From assembly GCF_032854445.1 (NCBI RefSeq), contig NC_088295.1, forward strand, positions 60,805,249-60,869,248: a stretch of 64,000 bases of DNA, read 5' to 3'. Made by a program: the position numbers and the translations under genes. This DNA comes from Liolophura sinensis (lineage: Eukaryota > Mollusca > Polyplacophora > Chitonida > Chitonidae). This document shows, one piece after another, positions 21,550-32,269 of this stretch. The notes beneath the pieces are model-generated. The model worked only from the letters and a program-made list of their open reading frames with translations. It did no database searches and was not told the origin of the DNA. The stretch's first letter is position 1, and every line of letters begins with the position of its first letter.

Positions 21550-22815
21550 ATTAAGAATCACGATCTAAGGAATCTCTTTATGAGGGGTCCTAAGTATAGA
21601 GAAAAGAGAAATGTCAACATTCGATCAAACAAAAACAATATCATCTTGGCACTTGAGGAGTATGTTAAAAAATGGTCAAAACGGGAGAAAGTGGATTCTT
21701 CGGTACTTGTCTTTGGAGATTGTCAAAAAGAAGGCTAGTTTAACTATACACCGTCTAGACATGGATGCTCTACCTAAAGTTAAACAGGTTCTGAAGGATC
21801 CCACTGTGCAAAAAATACTCGCTGACCTTCATAGTAAATATGTCATCATTGTAGCAGACAAGGCTCCTAATAATGCCATCTTTATTTGCAAGAATTATTA
21901 TTATCAAATTGTTGTTCAAGAGCTATGTGCATCTCCAAGGACACCCAGGTATTCTGCTACTACATGTGCTCTGGGGGAACTATTTAACAAACACAAAACC
22001 TTTCTTAACGAAAGGCGCATAAATATACCTACCCGTCACACAGAAATACCACAACTTTACTGGATTCCTAAAATGCATAAATCCCCATACACGGCTCGAT
22101 TTATTGCGGGTTCAAGAAGCTGTATCACCAAACTCTTGTCAACCCTACTTACGAGAGCGTTACAAGAAGTAAAGTCATTTTGGAATAAGTATTGTTGTGT
22201 CATAAGAAAAAAATTCAGGTGTCAACTGCATGTGGATTGTTAACAACTCCAAACGTCTTACTGAAGAACTTGATGCTCATATGCATATACCGTACAAAGA
22301 CGTATCCACATGGGATTTTTCTACTCTCTATACTACGATTCCTGACAAAGACCTTATTGAAAGAATATCGTCGTTAATTGTCTCGGTATTTACTAAAACA
22401 GGTCACCGTTACATTACCGTCAGAAGCAATAAGGCTTTCTTTAGTTCTACTCTTTATAAAGGTTACCACTCATGGGATGTTACATTATTTACTGAATTAC
22501 TTGAATTTCTCATTAATAACATCTATGAGAAATTCGGAGATACCATTTACCAACAGTGCATAGGTATTCCAATAGGTACCAGTTGTGCACCTCTTTTGGC
22601 AGAGTTTGTTTTCATATGAATACGACTACATGCAGAAATTACTTAAAAGTAATATCTTTAAAGCTCGATCCTTTTCATTTACGAAGCGGTATATTGATGA
22701 TCTACTGGCGCTAAATAACCCCCATATTGCTGAAGCGGTGAAGGAAATCTCTCCGCCTTCATTGGATTTAAAGGAGACAACAGGTAGTCCTGATGGTACA
22801 TCTTATCTGGAAAGA
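21550..22815 (+). pseudogene. Penelope-like reverse transcriptase, broken frame
   Basis: In order: RNLFMRGPKYREKRNVN (start of the RT region), then a frame change near 21690-21715, YVIIVADKAPNNAIF (fingers), PQLYWIPKMHKSPYTARF (RT2), a frame change in an A7 run at 22207-22213, STWDFSTLYTTIPDKDL (motif A, catalytic Asp kept), QQCIGIPIGTSCAPLLAEF (motif B), a one-base change near 22610, and FTKRYIDDLLALNN (motif C, both catalytic Asp kept). It ends in PPSLDLKETTGSPDGTSYLE. The enzyme would copy the element's RNA at a nicked target. All catalytic residues visible are intact, while the frame is not. The thumb and C-terminal segment seen at 27.6-28.0 kb are absent here. Confidence 0.85.
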
Positions 22816-22819
22816 GGGT

Positions 22820-22965
22820 TCCAGAGGCACAAATGACACACCTTTCCTCCAGGAACTTCTTAACTTCACAGACACTCAGCTCCTTTATTTTCCCCACCGT
22901 TCATGCATGTGTACTCTATTTTTTGTGAAACATGTTAATGTACGTGTGATCAAAAATAGTTGAGT
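22820..22965. repeat. Segmental duplication E, copy 1
   Basis: CCAGAGGCACAAATGAC, TTTTTGTGAAAC and GTGATCAAAAATAG match CAGAGGCACAAAATGACC, TTTTTGTGAAAC and GTGATCAAAAATAGC at 26345-26490. It begins where the retroelement stops. Confidence 0.7.
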
Positions 22966-23148
22966 AACATCTCAAGTGATCCAATAGGACTTCTTTGGCC
23001 TTCACCAGAAAAGAGCTACATCTTGAAACTCCCCTTTTGAGGTCGCTATTCCCGTTACTGTTTCAGGAATAGCTAAAAGGGCCTACACAACAGTATGTGT
23101 AACATATGCGCAAAAGGTTGGGCATGAAATTAATGTATTATTTATAAA

Positions 23149-23210
23149 CTGATTTATCTGATTGTTTTACGCCGTACTAAAGAAGGAAACCCACGACAAT
23201 CCGCAGGTTG
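23149..23210 (-). repeat. Internally deleted SINE
   Basis: TGATTTATCTGATTG and TTTTACGCCGTACTAAAGAA are followed directly by GGAAACCCACGAC and ATCCGCAGGTTG. The tail core and the pyrimidine-rich centre between these blocks are gone. Confidence 0.75.
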
Positions 23211-23454
23211 ATGACTGACATTTCAAGTGAATTGACCACATGACAATTTGTGTGTAATTTTTTTGTTTTCAGACAAGATACCAGTATAAAGCATTACTGT
23301 TGTAAGTAATACAAATAACAATATCAATTTGCAATAAGCATTGTAAATTTCGATTACTAAACCACTGTTGAAAACTACCTGATGAGTGGGTCAGAATATG
23401 TGTGGATAGATGTTACCGCAGAAAAAACAATAATATTCCAAACTCCTCATCACC

Positions 23455-24360
23455 TTCCCGGGTGTGCCTGTGTGAAGGATGTCTTGTAGTGCATTTCGTC
23501 AACAGACACAGATTAATCGCGTGAACGTGTTGATCCCGAGGAAAAACTGCGAGGCCAAAGTAATTCACGGCTTACAACCGCTCTTGTAGCGCATTGATGG
23601 ATTATTTTAGTGTATGTGTTGACAGCTGTCCACCAACAGCTAAAAAGATAAAAAGCTATTGTCGAAACCTCTGCAGGCATTGGTCAGACTGAGAGAGAAG
23701 CGTCTAGTTTAGATTCCGGTAAAGGCCAAACGCTGCCTAATCTGCTAAGCTAAAATATCCGTGGACTGATGAAAGACGCCGTGGTCTGAAATTCAAATCA
23801 TGGGAGTAATGCATGGCGTATATCCGATTTTCTACGGCCATCGAGCAATTCTCTTGACGTCCTTTAATTAGGTATCTCCGGCCTCTCTGTGTGTGTAAGA
23901 CATCAAGACCACTTTTTGCTGGTGTAGATGAGTGAAACCAGACATTCATAAACCAGCCGTCCAGCAAAATAAACGATCACGAAAACCATTATCTCAGAAA
24001 CGTACACCCTGCTAGTTTATAAGTTGTCAATAATCAAAATATATATGTTACTCTCAGTGCAAACTGTTCATATATCCAAAGCAGAAATTAGATTCGTTTG
24101 CAAGTCTACATGTAAATCGCCAATGGCAGCATAGTCCATTTTATGACAACTTCTGTGGCAAACTAGTCTGAGAGGAATAAATTATTCTGATTTAAAGCTG
24201 CAGCGACTATATTTTTTGTGTAATTATGGTCTGGCGAACCAAACTGCGGGACTTGTTTCACTTTCAAACCCACAAGGATTAAATGTGTAAGTGACCAGGT
24301 GTGCGGATTATATAAATTATACATTGTAAAACACAGCCTGTCCATACACCATATAACGTT
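23455..24360. repeat. Array repeat D (long form), copy 3
   Basis: Aligns with 30850-31570. Anchors: TAATTCACGGCTT, GTAGCGCATTGATGGATTA, TCTGCTAAGCTAAAATAT, ATTCAAATCATGGGA and ACACAGCCTGTCCA. Array repeat C follows directly in both places. No coding remnant was recognised. Confidence 0.75.
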
Positions 24361-24411
24361 GGTAGTAAACTGTAAGGAAAACAGAGACGGAAAAAAGGAA
24401 TCTTGACAGTC

Positions 24412-24457
24412 TTTATACGACGTCGGCCAGCGCTATGGTGGGAGAAAACCGGGCACA
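24412..24457 (-). repeat. Short SINE scrap
   Basis: TTTATACGACGTCGGCCAGC and TATGGTGGGAGAAAACCGGGC match the SINE tail core and centre only. It lies between the D and C repeats and is absent from the paralogous place near 31.6 kb. Confidence 0.75.
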
Positions 24458-24584
24458 GGAAATACCGTAGGAAATACCGCCGTACATGTATATTCAAAGA
24501 CTCCAGCCCAACTTCATCACTTTTCATGGTAATTAATGCACACATACAAAGATTTATTTTTATATTTAACTGTATGGGCAATTA

Positions 24585-24990
24585 ATGACAGTAAGTTAAG
24601 TAAACAAATGTCAACAATGTTACGTTTTTGTGCAATGCAAGTTCATGTTCATACATGTAACTGTTGACGGTAAAAATCTGCGTATTCATATGGTATTTAC
24701 TCATACGGCGGAACACGTCAGTTAAACTGCAGGGAGTGGACTCATGCCGTCTGAAAGACTGGGTGTAATCCCTCAGTATCAAAGCTTTCCCTAATCCCGT
24801 TTGATCAACTGTAAAGCTAATATCCGAATTTAATGCGGGTTGTTGATCGGCCCTCTGAACACCGTTATAGTACGTAACATACTCGTTTTGCCTTCATCGC
24901 TAGGCGGCACAATAAGTGTTCATCGGCCGAAAATCCATTCCGTCTCGTCATCTCTAGGAGTTGCCTAAACCATCCACGCCAAGTAACACT
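24585..24990. repeat. Array repeat C, copy 2
   Basis: Shares CATACATGTAACTG, GGAACACGTC, TTTCCCTAATCCCG and GATCAACTGTAAAGCTAAT with 31700-32260, and weaker similarity with the copies at 18.4 and 28.7 kb. Confidence 0.75.
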
Positions 24991-25004
24991 CACAATATAA
25001 TAAA

Positions 25005-25100
25005 GACGTACAGCATAGAGAGAAAAACCACAGCAGCAATGACAGTTTGGCATCTGCCAAATGGTCACACGTAACCAGCGAAACACGACCTCTTGTGAGT
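25005..25100 (-). repeat. Dispersed repeat R, minus orientation
   Basis: TACAGCATAGAGAG, AAACCACAGCAG, CAAATGGTCACACGTAACC and ACGACCTCTTGT follow the reverse complement of the R copies at 5.4 and 9.2 kb. Confidence 0.65.
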
Positions 25101-25499
25101 TTCCCCAATCCCCCAAACGGCACAAACCACAAAAGAAGTAAGAATGTATAGATTATAAAGAAAGGTACGAAACTTGGAAGGAATTAAGCAAAGAGAAGCA
25201 GACAGTTTTGAATTATGGTGGGAAAACGCCAGAAATGTTCCCCGCAATTCAATGAAATATATTTATATATTGATGCCATATACCAATGGTAATAATCTAT
25301 TGAGTAAAAAATGTCCCACAATCTAAACCTAGACAAAATCAGATCTAATTTTGCGTTCTTGAATTTAAACTACCGTAAACACAGGGACGTGTGGATGGTT
25401 TTACATACTACATATTCACTATTTCTTTCTTTCTTACTGTAGCTCATCAACCGCTTTATCGCTATGTAATCAGTTCATGTTTATGCCTCAGAACTGATT

Positions 25500-26080
25500 T
25501 TGTTGTTTTGACTCTCAGCACCCTCTAGGAAATCATCTTTTGAGCGCAAAATTCCAGATTTCAGCTTGGATTGACTCGAACCTGCAGTCAGTCTCAAGAG
25601 CAAATTGTAAAATGCAGTCGGGTTAAACAAATCCTGAAGCGAACGTCGTAGTCACAGTGATGATCCAAAGGTCTGGTAAAGAATTAATACCTGTAATCAT
25701 TTCTTGAAGCTAGACGTAAGACAACTTACCAAGAAGAGGGATCCTCCGATTAACCGCCATAGATGACACTTTTCTCTTAACTTTCAGCACCGCTTAAAAA
25801 TAAATACTACGTTGGGAATTGTCCAGAAACAAGAAATGAATGCAACATGCTACAAAGAAAGAAAAGACAGAACATGCATTCTCCTTTTCTTTGTCCCGAC
25901 CAGAAAGCTACTAACGTTGCTTACCATTGTTCATGCTATGAACACACGTGTTTTCAGTTTACTACCAATAATAATTACGCTTGTTCTTCTTGTATTCAGA
26001 AGAGTGTTCAAATATGTACATGTATCTAATAAGTCACCTAAATATAAAACTAGCCAGACGCCTTGGGGAAGAGCGACCCC
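25500..26080. repeat. Array repeat F, copy 3, with following segment
   Basis: GACTCGAACCTGCAGTCAG, CTCAAGAGCAAATTG and GGTCTGGTAAAGAATTAATA match the copy at 29.87-30.1 kb. The following TTACCATTGTTCATGCTATG and ATTCAGAAGAGTGTTCAAAT match 30.5-30.8 kb. Open frames at 25812-26174 are unsupported. Confidence 0.75.
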
Positions 26081-26344
26081 TGACATTTCCCAGATCCAGT
26101 TGTACGTTCATTGGATGACAATCATCAGCAGACATTTCCTGTATTTATGGATTACCTGTCGTCTCAACGACTAACCGATTATACTTCAGTCCGATTCTGG
26201 TGAATTATTGCCGCGTCGACAATAAGGGAGTTTTAGATCGAACTTTTTTGTGACTGAAGGTAAAAATAGTCCTAATGTATCATGTGACTTGTCAAAAATG
26301 TTAGGGAACTTCTGTCTACATCGATATACCGATTACCTGTCTTG

Positions 26345-26490
26345 CCGTGTTTCAGAGGCACAAAATGACCTTTCCTTCAGAAACTAATTCCTCAAAACAC
26401 CCAGATTTGTTCATGTACTCCAATTAATTTTTGTGAAACTTTTATAGACGCACACGTTAAAGTACATGTGATCAAAAATAGCATTTCAAC
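26345..26490. repeat. Segmental duplication E, copy 2
   Basis: Partner of 22820-22965. Upstream of this copy there is no retroelement, so it shows what lies at the site without the insertion, or a different junction. Confidence 0.65.
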
Positions 26491-26601
26491 GCGCTATCAG
26501 GCGATGGCAGCTTTCCAGTTCTTCCCCTGAATCCAGAATTCAGAATAAGAATAATGCGGCAATGATTACACAAGAGCCTTTGCATAGGCTATCTTAAACC
26601 C

Positions 26602-26694
26602 TCCATGGTTTCCTCCTACCATAAAGCTGGGCGCCGTCGTATAGGTGAAATGTTCTTGAGAACGACGTAAAACATCATTCAAATAAATAAATAA
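26602..26694 (+). repeat. 5'-truncated SINE tail
   Basis: TGGTTTCCTCCTACCATAAA, GCGCCGTCGTATAGGTGAAA, GTTCTTGAGAACGACGTAAA and an AAATAAATAAATAAAT end. Several substitutions. Confidence 0.88.
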
Positions 26695-26844
26695 ATTCGC
26701 ATACATTTCATAACTAAGATAACATAACGTTCATAACGCTGAGCGATTTAAAAGTTTCCATCCAGTTTGACAGATGGAAGGAAAGTGATATTTTACATAA
26801 TACATTTCTTCCACTTTGAAGGATGTAAATGGCGATTCGATAGA

Positions 26845-27165
26845 ATCGGACTGAAGTATAGTCGATTAGCACATGAGGGTATCGGGAATCCATAAATAAG
26901 TGAACTTTTGCTTATGACGGGCACCGTATGACATTGCAATTGCAATGTAAATGTAAGCGTCATATCTGACATTCTTAAGCCATTTGTAGTTCGTAAAGGG
27001 CGTTTCAAGTCGATAATCGCAAGATCCATTTCCAAAACAACTTTTAACATTAGCTCCAAAAGACAAAGGTATGTAGGAAATTATACAACTAGGAAATAAA
27101 GCCGGTAACACACGAGAGAAAAGCGGTCAACAGTTTTCAATGATGCCGGGCAGACAGTGCATATT
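26845..27165 (-). repeat. Repeat remnant with two conserved peptide-like blocks
   Basis: On the minus strand VLEMDLAIIDLKRP (27000-27050) and GFPIPSCANRLYFSPI (26845-26895) read in one frame. DLAIID-like blocks also occur on the minus strand near 7840-7900 (as DLATGLATID) and 11825-11885 (DLAIIDLERP), and on the plus strand near 62605-62690 (DLAIIDVENSYW). Recurrent similarity in one frame points to an old coding repeat. No domain is recognised, and DNA-level homology alone could explain it. Confidence 0.5.
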
Positions 27166-27299
27166 CCTGGCATGAATCCCATATCAAAGTTCAAATGCGT
27201 AGTCCATGCATGAGTTCCAGGTCAAATAACAATTAAACAATGTATCTAGGTCGCGCTTTGATTGCGGCTGTTCATGAAGGCATCTCCGCAGATGTAATG

Positions 27300-27600
27300 A
27301 GCATGGCTGCCTTTACGGCCCCTAGCCCCAGGTTAAGCGGTATTAGATACAGTTCGAAAATGATGAGCGTTACGGACCTTAACGGCACAGATTGGGATGC
27401 AAACGATTACGGCTTTCCCGTTAGCATGTAAGGATCTCATACTATAAGAGGCGCCATCTATGATGTTATACATGACATGCTAATCTTTACAAAAGCTGTC
27501 TACAAGATAGACGGTTACTCTCCGCAACCAGCGCCATCTATGTTGTTAAATACCATGTACGCGATAGATATGTACATAAGGATAACAGCACCGTGTATTT
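27300..27600. other. Sequence downstream of the RT fragment, with local duplication
   Basis: CCCCTAGCCCCAGGTTAAGC (27319-27338) resembles blocks at about 8577, 12083 and 34640 that sit near other RT scraps or repeat R. It is probably part of the same element's 3' region. GCGCCATCTATG occurs twice (about 27451 and 27530) with shared flanks, giving a local duplication of about 80 bp. Confidence 0.5.
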
Positions 27601-27609
27601 GGTTGATCA

Positions 27610-27975
27610 CAATGCAGATCGCCAGAGATTCTGAACGCTCTGTCCATACCTGCCAAAAAGAGTGTTATATTCACTATAAAATTTGAGAAACTTAGAATGA
27701 AGGCGTTTGATGGAGTATCCTTAACAAACTAGTTTTTGAACTAACAACTTGTAACGCAGATTAATGTCATCACAATTTATGGAAAATCTGAGAAACGCTA
27801 CAAGGCGAGATATGTATACGCCATATGCAGGACCTTTTGGTATATTGCTATCCAAATAAGGATAATTTGCAATATCAAAATTGAAATTATCCCTTTTGTC
27901 GTAAAGGCGGCGTGAAAGGAGACCTTGTTCGTCTTTGTACAGATATAGATCCAAATAAGATGTAGGCCTACCATC
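27610..27975 (-). pseudogene. Reverse-transcriptase C-terminal fragment (Penelope-like)
   Basis: The minus strand reads SYLDLYLYKDEQGLLSRRLY, DKRDNFNFDIANYPYLDSN, IPKGPAYGVYISRLVAF, NLRYKLLVQKLVC, then one TAA stop, then GYSIKRLHSKFLKFYSEYN and LFGRYGQSVQNLW in the same frame. This is the thumb and C-terminal part that follows the YIDD motif in this RT family and is the segment missing from the element at 20.3-22.8 kb. The opposite strand, the distance and the clean stop show that it is a separate insertion. The reading frame is otherwise well kept. Confidence 0.8.
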
Positions 27976-28505
27976 AGGAATATATGTTGTCTTTAAAGTT
28001 TTTCATTTTCTGTTTTGTTAATTTTGAAGACGTCTGACCAGAATGAATTTTAAGATCTAGTTATGATAATTACATATGCAATGGTTACGGATCATATGTT
28101 GTCTCTTTATTTTGACTTTTAGAACCCTGGATGATCGTTTAAACTGGTCATCAATGTATTTATCATTCAAATTGAAGCTGTTATGTGCATAAAAACGGTT
28201 CATCGTCTTGGTTTCGATCGAGACCAGGACGCTTTTCATCTGTCAGTAAAAACAGAAAGAATAATCAAGTCGTGAATTAGTTTGCCCTCGCAGTTTTTTC
28301 GTTGGATCAACACGTTATCTTTCTGAGGTTAAAGTGATTCTGTTGACGGAATGCGCTACAAGAGATCATTTACTCAGGTACTCCCGGCAAGGTTATAGAG
28401 TCTTTCGATTATAATTGTTAATTGTGCGGCTGTCGATAGAATTGTTATTTGTATGAGATACAACAGCAACATTTTACTCTTGTTTTTTTAATAATTCGAA
28501 TTTAT

Positions 28506-28612
28506 ATTTATTTATTTATTTATTTATTTTATTGTTGTTTTACGTTGTATTTAGGAATATTTCACTTATTTGACTGCGGCCAGCATCATGACTGGAGGAA
28601 ACGTTCCCACGT
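28506..28612 (-). repeat. Diverged SINE, 3' half
   Basis: A TTTATTTATTTATTTATTT end, TTTTACGTTGTATTTAGGAA, CACTTATTTGACTGCGGCC and TGGAGGAAACGTTCCCACGT. The centre and head are missing, and the join to TTCCCACGT is an internal deletion. Confidence 0.85.
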
Positions 28613-28679
28613 TCGATCGAATTTATAAGGCTGTACAGTATCTGCAGAGTTTTGACCAGTTCATTGACCAGTGATTGCT

Positions 28680-29170
28680 CCAAAACTATAACGTATAAAG
28701 TTGTTAGTACAAATTTTAAAATATTTTGACAGTAAGAAATATACACATATGCTGGCTGTTTCTTCCTCGGTTTATCTTTACTGTTAATTATATTAAAAGT
28801 AAACAAGTCCCAATAATGTTGTGTTGCTGTGCGACGCAAGATTATAACTGGTAACGGCCCTCAGCAAAGTAAACACCCCCGAATTAATATGACATGTTTA
28901 CTCGTACAACAGGACACACCTATTAAAGGCTACAACGTTTAAAACACTGGGAGAAATCCAAGAGTAACAGAACGTTTTCGCTGAACCTGTTTGGTCAGTT
29001 GTAAGGTTAATTTCCGAAAATTAAGTGCAGGTTGTTGCTCCGTAGACTCAGCATCACCGTGATGTAAACACCCCCGTTTTCTCCACAATGCTCGTAGGCA
29101 TTACTAGAGAGTAGATCTTCATTGACCGGAAATTTACCCTGTCGAGTGAAATCAATCTCCAACCAGCATA
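28680..29170. repeat. Array repeat C, copy 3
   Basis: GACAGTAAGAAATATACACA, CGGTTTATCTTTACTG, GTAAGGTTAATTTCCG, GTGCAGGTTGTTGCTCC and TAGATCTTCATTGACCGGAA match 18.4-19.2 kb in order. Confidence 0.75.
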
Positions 29171-29859
29171 GATCAGATTTGTAAGCAAGGTGTGACAGGG
29201 TTAAGGAGAGTTAAATGGTGTCAAATGCAGAGAAGCTGCTCATTACGTCAGTTTGAATGACAAATTGATATTAAATTCTATACCCTTCCTTTTTCTTAAA
29301 AAGTTATTAAGTGTATGTACATTTCTTGTGTCTTCTCGTGGCAGGGTGTCCATGCCGACAAAGCGCAGCCTCCATTGAAGTGTCATGCCAAAGACACCAG
29401 ACATTACATGACACCTACTTCGGCGATAACTTTTCACATTTGTTATTGTTCAGGTTCTTTGTTCATGGGGTGTTGTGGACGGCTCACTTCTGGCGTATGT
29501 ATTTCATATTATCAATGTACAGTGTAAATCTGCATACATATATTCAATCAGTTAACCTACGGGATATACATTGTTTTACCCAATGAGTTAATAATGCTAT
29601 GTATTAACAGGGTTGAGTCAATTTAACTTATACTGTCGACTCAACCAACAAAATTTCTGAACACTGTTAAACTGCAGCTTTCTTTAGATATGTCTGTTAA
29701 TATAGCATGGTGAAGTGAAATAAATTTACACAAAAATGTCTCAATAGCAAAGGGAAAAATGTTCATAAGACATAGTAAATGCCCAGAATAAACTTGTTAA
29801 AAGTCGTTTAGAATGCATTACGCAGTTCATGGATCACATGATTTCGCGGTCGATTCTCT

Positions 29860-30110
29860 CCGGGAATCACCTTTTAATCGCAAACTTGCAGATCCCAGCT
29901 TTGACTGACCTCGAACTTGCAGTCAATCTCAAGAGTAAATTGGCAAATACCCAATTGATTTGATGTAGCCGGCTTAAACAAATCCAAAAACGGACGCTGG
30001 AAAAAACTCTGTTGACTCAACGTCTGGTAAAGAATTAATATCGCTAACTCATTTTCTAGTCTCGACTTGGACAACTTATTAAGAAGCGGGGTCCTCTGAT
30101 TGGCCGCGAG
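29860..30110. repeat. Array repeat F, copy 4
   Basis: ACCTCGAACTTGCAGTCAATC, CCCAATTGATTTGATGTAGCC and GTCTGGTAAAGAATTAATA. Closest to the copy at 25.5 kb. Confidence 0.75.
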
Positions 30111-30140
30111 TAAATATGATGGTGTCATTAGTCGTCACTA

Positions 30141-30380
30141 AGGGGCCTCCTGTGGCCGGGGGAGTTGACCCTGAATGACCCTGAAGCCTCCCACCACTGC
30201 CGTCGTTGTGAGTTCAAGTGCAGATAATGCTGACTTCCTTTCCAGCGTGGGAAGGCCTTCAGCAACCTGCGGACGGTCGTTTGTTTCCCGCTGGCTCTGC
30301 CTGGTTTCCTCCCACAATAATGTAGGCCGCCGTCGTATAAGTGAAATATTCGTGACCAATCAAACAAATCAATAAATAAA
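30141..30380 (+). repeat. Near full-length but damaged SINE
   Basis: It begins AGGGGCCTCCTGTGGCC, but the A-box region is rearranged (GGGGGAGTTGACC). The B-box-like GAGTTCAAGTGC is kept. CAGCAACCTGCGGACGG, GCCGCCGTCGTATAAGTG and a shortened ATATTCGTGACC end follow, with AAATCAATAAATAAAT. Part of the tail (TTGAGTACGGCGTAAAACA) is deleted. Confidence 0.88.
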
Positions 30381-30849
30381 TCACTGCCACTGCCGTTTTT
30401 GAAGAATACTGTTTTAGGAACATTCAGTCAAGAAATTAATGTAACATGTGACAAGAAAGTAGAAGTAAAACACACAAGTTCCTTAATATTGCCCTTGCCA
30501 GAAGGTTGCTAATGTTGCTTACCATTGTTTATGCTATCAACATCTATGTATATGCTTTAAAGGGATACAAAATCGACGCTGACTGGCTGACAGTTAAGAT
30601 AGGACTGACAGGGTTAAATCTTGCATTTTGGGCCACACTTGAATAAGTGCACCCTACCTAAAATTCCGCTTAGGGCAAAGCAAAGCCTGGACTTGTCTAT
30701 CTCTCACACCAATCAAAATCGATTCTTTACCCCTGTAACAAAATAAAGCTATTTTTTATACAGAAGAGTGAGTATGTAATTACTGCAAGTCCGTCGGTCA
30801 CCTTAAATTTAAAACCAGCCAGACTGTAGCATGTCATGTAAATTACGTA

Positions 30850-31570
30850 TCCTAAAACACTCCTCGATGAATGGAACAGTGTATGTGTAGCGCATGCCGT
30901 CAACAGGCTTACATGGGAAAAACGGCAAGGCCAGAACTAATTCACGGCTTCTACTATAGCGCATTGATAGATTAATCTTGCGTATTCGCGGACGGTCAAC
31001 ACCCGATAGGTACAGAGTATAACTAGCTTTTGTATAATAAAATGTCGATAACTATGCAGGGATTGTTCAGACTGAGTGCACAACGTCTAGAGTAAATCAC
31101 ACAGGCTGACTAATCAGCTAAGCTAAAATATCAGTGGATTTCTGAAACGCACCGTGCTCGGGGAATTCAAACCATGGGAATAAAGCATGATTTATCTCCG
31201 ATTTTTCGAAGGTATATCTGCCCGGGGAGAACGAAATGACCCTTTCATTGAGTTTACTCTTTGGGTATTTCAGATATTTTCGGCATCTCTGTGGAAGACA
31301 TGTTGAAATCCCTTACAATGTTTGCAAGTGTAGATGAGTGAAAGCAGAAATTGAAAGTCTACATGTAAGTCGCCCATCAAAACATACTCTATTTTAGGAC
31401 TGTTAACTGCCAGCTTATTTTAACAGGAACCAATTCTTCGGATCTACATGGACAGCTTTTCCCGTGTTTATATGCCCGACGAGCTCAGGACCGCTCGTTC
31501 CATATTTAAACGTTTAGGGATTAAATGTACACTGTAAAAATAAGCCTGTCCACTATCTATACTCTAGATG
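30850..31570. repeat. Array repeat D (long form), copy 4
   Basis: Partner of 23455-24360, followed in the same way by repeat C. Confidence 0.75.
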
Positions 31571-31699
31571 TACTATGTAAACCTGTTGATGAGCCGCCAT
31601 GGAAAAACGGTAAGTGAAAAAAATATTTTTTTTGAGAGTTCATAATATCATTTAGGCTGTGGATCTGGATAACCTGGCTGAAATATCTTGTGGGATATT

Positions 31700-32260
31700 G
31701 CCATATTTGAAGATCCCAGTCTGCTTTTTAAAACTTTTTTAACAGTGAAGAATACACACATACAATGGCTTTTGTCCTTTGATTTAACTTTACGGTTAAT
31801 TAATAATTAGTATGTTAATGAAACAAATCTCAACAAGATTGTGTTAACGTGGGACGTAAGGCCATACCCATACATGTAACTGGTAACGGTAAACTTGTTC
31901 GCATTCATACGATGTTTGTTCCTGCAGTGGAACACGTCTAGGAGACTTCAACGTGTCAACTCATGACGTCTAAAAGGCTAGTTAGGATTCCACACTATCA
32001 AAGCTTTCCCTAATTCCGCTTGATCAACTGTAAAGCTAATTTCCGACGTTAATGTAGGTGGTTGATCGGCTCTTACAAGATCGCCATAAAGCGTAAACTG
32101 CCGTGTTTAGTCCGCATTTCTATAGCCGACATTAAACCACAATAAGTCTTCATCGACTGAAAATCCATCCCGTCACATGTAAACAATGTTCATTCAGTTT
32201 TGGGCTTGCCTAAATCATCCACGTCACAGTCACTAGCCATACCATTGGTGTTATTTCAGG
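31700..32260. repeat. Array repeat C, copy 4
   Basis: Partner of 24585-24990. CATACATGTAACTGGTAACG, GGAACACGTCTAGGAG, GCTTTCCCTAATTCCG and GATCAACTGTAAAGCTAATT are shared. Confidence 0.75.
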
Positions 32261-32269
32261 CCAGCGGAT

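Larger units (their letters stand above)
20258..22815 (+). mobile_element. Permuted Penelope-like retroelement, frameshifted
   Basis: A GIY-YIG endonuclease region (20258-20900) is followed on the same strand by a linker and a reverse transcriptase (about 21550-22815). Canonical Penelope elements have the endonuclease at the C-terminus. An N-terminal GIY-YIG ahead of the RT defines the permuted clade called Naiad in invertebrates, and the presence of a Cys/His cluster (KCGHTNCLTC) fits that group. The ORF is broken by four single-base frame changes and stops short after the GTSYLE block that follows the YIDD motif, so the RT thumb and the 3' end are missing. Downstream sequence from about 22820 matches 26345-26490, so the truncation point coincides with a boundary of the local duplications. 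No terminal repeats were identified. Confidence 0.85.

Noticed and set aside
20258-22815. Selenoprotein-type element using UGA codons
   Set aside because: The interruptions are frameshifts, not isolated in-frame UGA codons, so no recoding is needed or supported.
24163-25247. Several overlapping open frames on both strands
   Set aside because: They fall inside repeats D, C and R and are not conserved between copies.
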